From assembly GCA_934654765.1 (NCBI GenBank), contig CAKUGX010000042.1, positions 1 to 14,795 on the forward strand: DNA of 14,795 nucleotides, in the 5' to 3' direction. Below the pieces are notes generated by a model. That model was not told the DNA's origin and ran no database searches. It saw nothing but the letters and a program-made list of their open reading frames with translations. This document shows, one piece after another, positions 1 to 5,876 of this stretch. The DNA comes from an uncultured Collinsella sp. Its GTDB lineage: Bacteria > Actinomycetota > Coriobacteriia > Coriobacteriales > Coriobacteriaceae. The translations under genes were made by a program, and so were the position numbers. Position 1 is the first letter of the stretch, and each line of letters starts with the position of its first letter.

Positions 1-1
1 G

Positions 2-202
2 GTTAAGGGTGGTGTGCCGATCACCAAGATCAGCATCGGTCACATGCAAGCAGGGGAAGGCAAGCGCCCCATAACGCCTGCAGTTGCCGTAGACGACGCA
101 GACGTCGCTGCCTTCAAAGAGCTGCAAGCACTCGGTATAGAGCTAGAAATCCGCTACCTCCCCAGCTCCGACCCCGACTCCATCAGCAATCTGTTTAACT
201 GA
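2..202 (+). CDS. PTS mannose/fructose/sorbose-family IIB component, C-terminal part
   Basis: The reading frame is open from base 2 to the TGA at 200-202, so the gene starts upstream of the window; the GTG at 14 is internal. The visible residues (VKGGVPITKISIGHM, then EGKRPITPAVAVDDADV, then a run to the C-terminus) match the end of mannose-class IIB proteins. There a G(V/I)P(I)xKxxxGxM strand is followed by a KxxxxxVxVDxxD segment and a final helix and strand ending near residue 160. The family is cytosolic and passes phosphate from IIA to sugar crossing the IIC/IID membrane pair. Its phospho-histidine lies in the missing N-terminal part. Partner IIC/IID genes cannot be seen. No convincing terminator follows. 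Family assignment is by remembered motif only. Confidence 0.72.
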   Translation, partial: VKGGVPITKISIGHMQAGEGKRPITPAVAVDDADVAAFKELQALGIELEIRYLPSSDPDSISNLFN

Positions 203-269
203 TCCCTTGGGGATGGAGGAAAACGGATCATTTTGCCTTTGCGAGGGACGCGCGCGATGCCACCTGTCA

Positions 270-421
270 AAAACTATGTCCATTCACTACTTTTGATCGG
301 CTATCGCCGAGCATGTCGAATTTGGGAAAAACAAAACCGCAGGTAGACGGCTCGCGAATTTAACAAAAAGCGGTGCATGGTCGAGCATCCCGGGCTAAAC
401 GTAGTAAATGGGCATAGTTTT
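270..421. repeat. MITE-like element with 21-bp terminal inverted repeats
   Basis: Bases 270-290 (AAAACTATGTCCATTCACTA, then C) pair with the reverse complement of 401-421 (AAAACTATGCCCATTTACTA, then C), with two mismatches in 21. The 110-bp interior has no supportable ORF. It carries two related AT-rich stretches, CGAATTTGGGAAAAAC (near 319) and CGAATTTAACAAAAAG (near 355). The element fills most of the otherwise gene-free 203-465 gap between the PTS IIB end and the galM terminator. The size and terminal repeats fit a non-autonomous mobile or REP-like element; no flanking target duplication is obvious. It could instead be a long RNA hairpin. Confidence 0.55.
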
Positions 422-465
422 GATATGTCACTCATACAGTCACAGCTAAAATGAGCCTAAAAGAT

Positions 466-501
466 GAAAAAGCGCCCGTCGGCGGTGTTGCCGGCGGGCG
501 C
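466..501 (-). terminator. Rho-independent terminator of galM
   Basis: On the minus strand a GC-rich hairpin (GCGCCCG paired with CGGGCGC, arms near 495-501 and 472-478, with further partial pairing inside) is followed by TTTTT at 471-467. It begins 28 bases after the galM stop. Confidence 0.85.
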
Positions 502-528
502 TGCTGTGCGATATGTTGCGTTATGGGC

Positions 529-1581
529 TTAGTGCCTCATAAAGTGGTACTCGATCACATTGCTATAGGGGTGACCCGGGCCCACAATGCCCTGTGGGAA
601 CAGAGGCTGGTGCGGCGTGTCGGGGTACATCTCTGCCTCGAGGGCAAAGCCGGCACCCCAGCCATAGTTAGCATCGTCCTTGGCGTGCTCGTCGCCCAGC
701 CAGTTGCCGGTGTAGAGCTGCACGCCCGGGGCGGTGGTGTAGTAGTCAAGCTCGCGGCCGGTCCACATCTCCTCAACATGCAGGGCGCGGCGCAGATTAC
801 GGCCGTACTGATAGCCGTCAATGCACAGACAGTGATCGTAGCCACGGGCCTGCTTAATCTGCGGGTCGTCGGCCTCCATGCCGGGAGCGACGGGGCGCAG
901 CTCGCGAAAGTCAAATGGTGTTCCCTCGACCGGAGCAATCTCGCCGGTGGGGATATTCTGGTCATCAATGGGCAGGTAGTGGGCAGCGTTAGCAACAAAG
1001 AAGTGCTCACAGTCCATGCCGGCGTTATGACCGGCAAGGTTAAAGTACGTGTGGTTGGTCATGGACACGTAGGTGGCGCGATCGCTCTCGCAGCCATACT
1101 CGATACGAAAGACGCCGGTGTGTGTAACGGTAAACACGGCCGTAAAGGTGCGGTTGCCGGGCAGACCCAACTCGCCATCCTCAAGCGAGGTGGTCATGCG
1201 CACGGCGTTGTGGACCTCGTCGAGTTCAACGTCCCACACGCGCTTGTGCAGGCCGTGCTCAAGATCGCTGTGCAGGTTGTTGACGCCTTCGTTGGCCGGC
1301 ATATGCCAGTCTGTGCCGTCGATGGTGATCGTGGCACCCGCAGTGCGGTTGGCCACGGGGCCGATGGTCGCGCCAAAGCAAGCGGGGTTGTCAAAGTAAT
1401 CCTCGAGCTTGTCGAAGCCCAACACCACATCGCGCACGTTGCCGGGAATGTCGGGCACATCGATACCCAGCACGATGGCGCCATAGTCCATAATGCGAAC
1501 GCAGATCTCGGGCCCGTTGAGGGTGTAACGATGAACGGGGGTACCGCACGGCGCGGTGCCGAAAAGCTCGGAAGTGATCAT
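529..1581 (-). CDS. galM: Aldose 1-epimerase (galactose mutarotase)
   Basis: This 350-residue protein has the usual length for GalM. It interconverts alpha and beta anomers of galactose/glucose in the cytosol, feeding sugar released by beta-galactosidases into catabolism. Family landmarks are in order: GPVANR (N78, R79), NNLHS (H104), MTNHTYFNLAG (catalytic acid H177), RGYDH (D249) and ALEAEMYPD (catalytic base E315). The usual LETQ near the base reads LEAE here. The ATG at 1581-1579 is preceded by AGGAAC at a good distance, and the first residues fit the family N-terminus. The gene is divergent from the DeoR regulator and has its own terminator, so it is probably monocistronic. DeoR control is plausible from the shared intergenic region, which also holds an ACCCC/GGGGT inverted repeat near 1647-1665. 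No signal peptide is seen. Confidence 0.93.
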   Translation of the reverse strand: MITSELFGTAPCGTPVHRYTLNGPEICVRIMDYGAIVLGIDVPDIPGNVRDVVLGFDKLEDYFDNPACFGATIGPVANRTAGATITIDGTDWHMPANEGVNNLHSDLEHGLHKRVWDVELDEVHNAVRMTTSLEDGELGLPGNRTFTAVFTVTHTGVFRIEYGCESDRATYVSMTNHTYFNLAGHNAGMDCEHFFVANAAHYLPIDDQNIPTGEIAPVEGTPFDFRELRPVAPGMEADDPQIKQARGYDHCLCIDGYQYGRNLRRALHVEEMWTGRELDYYTTAPGVQLYTGNWLGDEHAKDDANYGWGAGFALEAEMYPDTPHQPLFPQGIVGPGHPYSNVIEYHFMRH

Positions 1582-1726
1582 TTAGTTCCTAACATCGAGG
1601 TATTCCGGACAAACTGTAGCGCGAACAGGCGAGATTATCACTACACCCCACTAAAGCAGGGGGTATTTTTCTCAAAAAAGTGATGATTTGGGCTGTGTGG
1701 GCGCTCATTTTTAGCGCGCGCGATTC

Positions 1727-1735
1727 TGATACAAT
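1727..1735 (+). promoter_or_regulatory. Extended -10 promoter of the DeoR-family gene
   Basis: TGATACAAT is a near-consensus extended -10 (TG-n-TACAAT). There is only a weak T-rich -35 (near 1708-1713). Initiation near 1742 would leave a leader of about 45 bases before the GTG at 1787. Confidence 0.55.
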
Positions 1736-1786
1736 TTGTTCGTTACTGTTTGGATTGACGTGAGCGTGGAACAGCGAGGACTCATC

Positions 1787-2551
1787 GTGATTAAAGCGGA
1801 GCGACAGGATAAGGTTCGGCAGCTGCTCGAGGAGCAGGGCACGGTCTCGGTCAAAGAGATTTCTGATGCGCTGGGCGTTTCGGACATGACGATTCGCCGC
1901 GACCTTGAGGAACTTGCGAGCCTGGGCGAGATCGAGCGCGTGCACGGCGGAGCCCGCAGTGCACAGGGCCGTCCGCACGCTATGCTGCGCCATGAGTATT
2001 CGCACAGCGAAAAGCGAACTAAGCATGCCGAGGAAAAGCTGCAGATTGCGCGCCGTGCTGTGGAGCTTATCGAGGAAGACTCGACCATCTTTTTGGGTAC
2101 GGGCACCACGGTTGAGCAGATGGCCTCGATGCTGCCGACGTTTCGCCTGCGCATTGTGACCAATTCGCTTTCGGTGTTTAACCTGCTCGAGGCGCGCGAG
2201 GACTGCGACTTGTGCCTCGTGGGCGGTGTGTACCGTCGCCGCACCGCCGCTTTTGTGGGACCAACGGCCGAGGATACCCTTCGCGCGCTGGGCATCGATG
2301 CGGCGTTTATCGGCGCCAACGGCATTCTGGATGGCGACGTGTCTACGTCAAACATGGATGAGGGCCGTATCCAGCAGCTCGCTTTTAGCAAGGCAGACTC
2401 GCGCTATCTGATCGCCGACTCCAGCAAGATCGGCAAGCGCGACTTCTATACCTTCTGCCGTCTGGACAGCCTGGACGCCGTAGTGTGCGAGCCGAGCATC
2501 TCGGCAGAAGACCGCGCCGCCATCGAAGAACACACGCAGGTCATTTGCTAA
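1787..2551 (+). CDS. DeoR-family sugar-phosphate-responsive transcriptional regulator
   Basis: This is a 254-residue repressor-type protein. The N-terminal DeoR winged helix covers about residues 1-57 (ERQDKVRQLLEEQGTVSV, then GVSDMTIRRDLEEL and VHGGA). The C-terminal sugar-phosphate sensor domain carries LGTGTTVEQMA (103-113), TNS (125-127), GGVYRRRT, FIGANGI (174-180), DEG (191-193) and DSSK (211-214). The family binds phosphorylated sugars such as tagatose or fructose phosphates; the ligand here cannot be read from sequence. I chose the GTG at 1787 because GAGGA (1776-1780) lies six bases upstream and the protein then begins MIKAERQ, as is typical. An upstream in-frame start at 1736 would overlap the -10 element. 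It diverges from galM, a likely target. Its TAA directly abuts the stop of the convergent AlbA_2 gene, with no terminator between. Confidence 0.88.
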   Translation: MIKAERQDKVRQLLEEQGTVSVKEISDALGVSDMTIRRDLEELASLGEIERVHGGARSAQGRPHAMLRHEYSHSEKRTKHAEEKLQIARRAVELIEEDSTIFLGTGTTVEQMASMLPTFRLRIVTNSLSVFNLLEAREDCDLCLVGGVYRRRTAAFVGPTAEDTLRALGIDAAFIGANGILDGDVSTSNMDEGRIQQLAFSKADSRYLIADSSKIGKRDFYTFCRLDSLDAVVCEPSISAEDRAAIEEHTQVIC

Positions 2552-3808
2552 CTAGCGAAGCAGACGATACTTCTGCCCCCTGCCGGTGCCTTCAACTGTC
2601 GCCAGGCCTGTCTCAACGAGTTTTTTGAGGATGCGAAGCAGCTTCGAGCGGCTAAAGGTAACTTTGGCCGCAAGCTCGCTTGTCGATTGAGGGTGTACTC
2701 CACTCAGCAGTCCGAATACGGTAAGTTCGTCGCCTTCGAGCCCGGGGTTATCCATGAGTAGGGGAAGCGTGACCACAATGGCGTTATCCGATACTTGAAA
2801 ACGAGGCTTTTTGATGCTGTCTTTATAGGTGTCTCGAATTCGCATAATGCCCGTTCCGAATGCCTCGATAAGGCCTAGGCGCAAAAAGACTTCGGCAAGA
2901 ATACGATTGCGTCTAACGGACAGCATGTCGGACAGGTATTCATCGACAGTCATGCTTGCTGGCAAGCCGCCGGGCGAGGCAACTTCCACGCGGTCGTCGA
3001 ACATCGAGATGCGAATGTGCGCGGGTACATCCCAAGTCCTGTGAACGATTGCATTGGTAATGGCCTCGCGGAATGCTTCGAGCGGAATGAGCTCCTTGCG
3101 GATGCGTTCCATGCCCTTGATTTCTTCGTAGCAGTACTGAGCTTCAAATAGCTCAAGAGCGCCGTCAATCTCCGTTAAAACCGATGCATGTTCGAGAGTT
3201 TTGCGCTGCTTAATGAGGTTGATGGTGTCACCAAACACCGCCATGTCGATACCTGGGAAATCGTTCTCGTCCGCGAGCAGTTCTGCCGCGTTGTTGTAGG
3301 TTCCGGTCTTATCGAGCAGGCCGAGGGTTTTGAGAGTATCGGTTGTGAATGACTGAAGTGAGAGCTTTGCTGTTAGGCGATTCTCTAAAACGGTGAAAGA
3401 TAGATCTTGCTTGCTTGCCGGGAGCTGTTCAAAGGAGAGGTTTTGACCCTCGAGTACAAGACGCGAAAGGCCTAGGGTATCAACTGGCATGGTCGTGGTG
3501 TCATTGCGCTTGTATGCCTTCGAGCGGTATAGGTAAGGCTTCGACCTGCCGGGAAAGACCGTAAGCTCTACCGTTGCATCGGGCTCGTTGATTTTTAAGG
3601 AGTAATCAGGCTGGGGGATGATCGAATCGTTAATCTTGTTTTCGATATCCAGGCAGGTCTGCTTGGGGTCATCGAGGCCAACGGTTTCTCCGTTGTCGTT
3701 AATTCCAAATAGAACGCGTCCTCCCGTGCTGTTCGCATAAGCGGAGACGGTTTTAAGGAACGAATTGGTGACGCATTCCTTGAATTCAAGATCTTTGGAT
3801 TCTTGCAT
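2552..3808 (-). CDS. AlbA_2 (Schlafen-type) / HATPase_c_4 / winged-helix DNA-binding protein
   Basis: The 418-residue protein has three recognisable parts. Residues 1-115 are an AlbA_2 domain (LEFKEC, then KTVSAYANSTGGRVLFGINDNG and VGLDD). Residues 235-335 are a HATPase_c_4 domain, as in proteins often labelled RecG-like, with the N-box REAITNAIVHR (N252), SPGGLP (278-283) and FGTGIMRI. Residues 360-418 form a winged helix (STSELAAKVTFSRSKLLRILKKL). There are no helicase motifs, so the common name ATP-dependent DNA helicase would mislead. The family is presumed to be regulatory or stress/defence linked; the precise role is unknown. GGAG seven bases before the ATG supports the start. The gene looks less GC-biased than its neighbours and stands alone, consistent with transfer. 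The half-site cluster upstream suggests autoregulation. Confidence 0.85.
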   Translation of the reverse strand: MQESKDLEFKECVTNSFLKTVSAYANSTGGRVLFGINDNGETVGLDDPKQTCLDIENKINDSIIPQPDYSLKINEPDATVELTVFPGRSKPYLYRSKAYKRNDTTTMPVDTLGLSRLVLEGQNLSFEQLPASKQDLSFTVLENRLTAKLSLQSFTTDTLKTLGLLDKTGTYNNAAELLADENDFPGIDMAVFGDTINLIKQRKTLEHASVLTEIDGALELFEAQYCYEEIKGMERIRKELIPLEAFREAITNAIVHRTWDVPAHIRISMFDDRVEVASPGGLPASMTVDEYLSDMLSVRRNRILAEVFLRLGLIEAFGTGIMRIRDTYKDSIKKPRFQVSDNAIVVTLPLLMDNPGLEGDELTVFGLLSGVHPQSTSELAAKVTFSRSKLLRILKKLVETGLATVEGTGRGQKYRLLR

Positions 3809-3833
3809 CGTGGTGCTCCGTTTCGCCTCAATT

Positions 3834-3946
3834 TGACGTGAGAAATGACACGTAAAATTTTACACGTCATTTTGCGCGTCAAAAATATGACAGAAAAAAA
3901 TTTGCGCGTCATTTCGTGTCAACGTGACACGAAATGACGCGCAAAT
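3834..3946. promoter_or_regulatory. Clustered palindromic operator array upstream of the AlbA_2 gene
   Basis: Eight copies of a TGAC(A/G)(C/T)G half-site lie within about 110 bp. Forward copies start at 3834, 3846, 3925 and 3935. Reverse copies end at 3869, 3881, 3911 and 3921. Most extend into an A-run, giving about TGACRYGNAAA. Four of them build a perfect inverted repeat with 22-bp arms (3900-3921 and 3925-3946) around ACG. Two more form a near-palindrome centred on AAAATTTT (3854-3861). A -10-like TAAAAT for the minus-strand gene (3862-3857) falls inside the cluster, as expected for repression by an oligomeric DNA-binding protein. Confidence 0.65.
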
Positions 3947-4016
3947 AGGGATTCAGGCGCGCTCGGAAGATTGACGGAGTTTGTAGGCCCGTGGATTGGT
4001 TGAGTCAACGCACGGG

Positions 4017-4095
4017 GTTTTCGCATGCTCGAACATACTTTCGGTATCATACCAACATAAAATGATACCGAAAGTATGTTCGTGACACCGAAAAC
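4017..4095. repeat. 79-bp nested perfect inverted repeat
   Basis: The structure is symmetric: GTTTTCG (4017-4023), 6 unpaired bases, a 21-bp arm (4030-4050), an 11-base loop (4051-4061), the exact complementary arm (4062-4082), 6 unpaired bases, then CGAAAAC (4089-4095). The arm contains ACATACTTTCGGTATCAT. No T-run follows on either strand, so it does not look like a standard terminator. The surrounding 3947-4148 stretch holds no supportable gene. A weaker hairpin, CCGTG/CACGG, lies just before it (about 3989-4015). Confidence 0.7.
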
Positions 4096-4148
4096 TCGAG
4101 CCTGCGTTCCATAACTGCTTGGAAAGAGTGGATTCCGCCATCTAACTG

Positions 4149-4284
4149 TCTCAATCTGTAACAACTGGACGGCAAAAACCGGTCTAGATGTTATGGATTG
4201 AGATGTTCCGACTCGGGCTGTGACCTTTGTCTTGATCTGTAACATGTAGGACCGAAAAACTCGGCTAGATGTTACAGATTGAGA
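4149..4284. repeat. 55-bp palindromic repeat array 1 (two units)
   Basis: Unit 1 spans 4149-4203 and unit 2 spans 4230-4284. Each is 15-bp arm, 25-bp core, 15-bp arm. The arms approximate TCTCAATCTGTAACA and TGTTACAGATTGAGA. The core of unit 2 has an inner CCGA/TCGG stem with an A-rich loop and ends in CTAGA. The units start 81 bp apart. Unit 2 ends 36 bp before the lacG terminator stem. The same family recurs at 8954-9250. Confidence 0.9.
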
Positions 4285-4311
4285 TAAACGTGTGGCGCGG
4301 GCCGAGCTAAA

Positions 4312-4357
4312 AACAAAAAAGGCCGCATGCGAGCCCGTGGGGGATTCGCATGCGGCC
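4312..4357 (-). terminator. Rho-independent terminator of the lacG (module A) operon
   Basis: A perfect 12-bp stem, GGCCGCATGCGA (4321-4332) with TCGCATGCGGCC (4346-4357), has a 13-base loop. On the minus strand it is followed by TTTTTTG and more T at 4320-4312. It lies 22 bases after the lacG stop. Confidence 0.93.
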
Positions 4358-4379
4358 GACAAGGGGTGTGCGGCAAAAA

Positions 4380-5801
4380 CTAGGCCATGAGCAGGCCGGT
4401 CTCCGCGACGTTCTTGTACCAGTACGCGCTCGCCTTGGGATAGCGCTTCTGGGTCTCAAAGTCGATGTAGAACAGGCCATAGCGCTTGTTGTAGCCGTTG
4501 GTCCAGGAGAACTGGTCCTGCAGCGACCACACAAAGTAGCCGTCGACGTTCACGCCGCCGTCAATCGCCTTGAGGATCCACGCGAGATGCTGACGCATGT
4601 AGTCGATGCGAGGGGCGTCGTCGATAAAGCCGTCCTCGAAGTCGTCCTTATAGCCCATGCCGTTCTCGGTGATGTAAATCTTCTTGTAGTTGGGGTAATC
4701 GTTCTTAATGCGGAGCAGCAGATCGTACAGGCCCTCGGGATAGATAATCCAGTCCCAATCGGTGGTGGGTACGCCTTCGCGCACGCATGACTCACCAACG
4801 CCCTTGAGGAACCAGCGCGAAGAGCCCTTGTCGCCAGTGCCATTGTGGTTGATGTCGTTTTCGCCCTCGGCGGCACGCAGGAACTGGCACTTGTAGGTGT
4901 TGACGCCCAGGCAATCGTTGTAGGGGAGCGCGGCGGTCAGCGCGGCGATGTCCTCGTCGCGGACGTCGAGCTCGCCGCCGGCGATATGGGCCAGCTTGGT
5001 CGCAGCCTCCATGGTGTCGGCTGCATAGTGGCCGCGGAAGGTGGCGTCGAGCACCCAGCGGTTGTTGATGACGTCGGCCATGCGAGCTGCCTCGCAGTCG
5101 GCGGCGTTGTTGGGGTCGAGGGGATACTTGGGCTCCAGGTTCTGGACAATGCCGATCTCGCCCTCAAAGCCGCCCTCATGGAAGGCGACGACAGCCTTGG
5201 CGTGGGCTACCATCATGTTGTGCATGAGCTGGAAGGCCTTGTCCAGGCGATACTTCTCGCCGTGCGGCCAGTTGCCGACGATAAAGCTGCCCTCGGCGGT
5301 CGCGGGAATCTCGTTAAAGGTAAACCAGTGCTTGACCTCGGTGAACTCGGCAAAGCAGAACTTGGCGTACTCGACGAAGGCGTCGATGGTCGTGCGCGTC
5401 AGGAATCCCTCGCCGCCGTCCTGGTAGAAGGCCTCGGGCGTATCAAAGTGATCGAGCGTGACATAGGGGATAACGCCAGCTTTGTTGCAGGTGGCAAAGA
5501 GCTCGTGATAGAAAGCGACGCCCTCGGGGTTAATCTCGCCGGTGCCGTTGGGGAAGATACGGCTCCAAGCGATGGAGACACGGATACCGTTGATGCCGAA
5601 GCGCTGGCACAGGTCGATATCGACCGGGTACTTGTTGTAGAAATCGCTTGCGGGATCGGGGGAGAAGCGACCCTGAGCAGCCAGGAAATCGTCCCAGGGC
5701 ACTTTGCCCTTGCCGTGCGTGCGGGTCTCGCCCTCAACCTGGTAAGCGGCGGTGGCGCCGCCAAACACAAAGCCGTCGGGGAACTGCATGGGGTTGGTCA
5801 T
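4380..5801 (-). CDS. lacG: GH1 6-phospho-beta-galactosidase (LacG type), module A
   Basis: At 473 residues it has the normal GH1/LacG length. It hydrolyses 6-phosphorylated beta-galactosides (such as lactose 6-phosphate) in the cytosol. The catalytic acid/base is E164 (FTFNEI) and the nucleophile E379 (ITENG). The phosphate-binding loop FSWTNGYNKRYG supplies S432, K439 and Y441. W433 in this loop is the LacG signature, whereas 6-phospho-beta-glucosidases usually have a small residue or methionine there. The segments GELDVRDEDIAAL, GDKGSSRW and TDWDWIIYPEGLYD also follow LacG closely. D117 (TLDHFDTP) replaces a histidine found in the paralogue. AAAGGA lies six bases before the ATG. It is downstream of lacE in one operon, separated by 75 bases containing a hairpin. 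True substrate preference, for example for a host-glycan disaccharide, cannot be settled from sequence. Confidence 0.9.
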   Translation of the reverse strand: MTNPMQFPDGFVFGGATAAYQVEGETRTHGKGKVPWDDFLAAQGRFSPDPASDFYNKYPVDIDLCQRFGINGIRVSIAWSRIFPNGTGEINPEGVAFYHELFATCNKAGVIPYVTLDHFDTPEAFYQDGGEGFLTRTTIDAFVEYAKFCFAEFTEVKHWFTFNEIPATAEGSFIVGNWPHGEKYRLDKAFQLMHNMMVAHAKAVVAFHEGGFEGEIGIVQNLEPKYPLDPNNAADCEAARMADVINNRWVLDATFRGHYAADTMEAATKLAHIAGGELDVRDEDIAALTAALPYNDCLGVNTYKCQFLRAAEGENDINHNGTGDKGSSRWFLKGVGESCVREGVPTTDWDWIIYPEGLYDLLLRIKNDYPNYKKIYITENGMGYKDDFEDGFIDDAPRIDYMRQHLAWILKAIDGGVNVDGYFVWSLQDQFSWTNGYNKRYGLFYIDFETQKRYPKASAYWYKNVAETGLLMA

Positions 5802-5835
5802 GAGTCATCCTTTCTGTGGGATACGAATAGGGAGA

Positions 5836-5862
5836 GGTGCCCGAACTGGGGATCCGGGCACC
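5836..5862 (-). promoter_or_regulatory. Intercistronic stem-loop between lacE and lacG (module A)
   Basis: A perfect 8-bp stem GGTGCCCG/CGGGCACC (5836-5843 with 5855-5862) has an 11-base loop in the 75-base gap between the two cistrons. No T-run follows, so an mRNA-processing or stability role is more likely than termination. Module B has a stem-loop in the equivalent gap. Confidence 0.6.
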
Positions 5863-5876
5863 AACAGAGGGAGGAA

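Noticed and set aside
200..236. Terminator after the PTS IIB gene
   Set aside because: GATCC and GGATC could pair before ATTTT, but the stem is five bases with a long loop; too weak to call.
451..1683. A 410-codon plus-strand frame opposite galM
   Set aside because: It is a reverse-frame shadow of galM, running through the galM terminator and promoter region with no domain similarity.
3953..4141. A 62-codon minus-strand frame between the AlbA_2 operators and array 1
   Set aside because: It runs through the 79-bp inverted repeat, has no Shine-Dalgarno and resembles no protein I recognise. A degraded fragment cannot be excluded, but it is not supportable as a gene.
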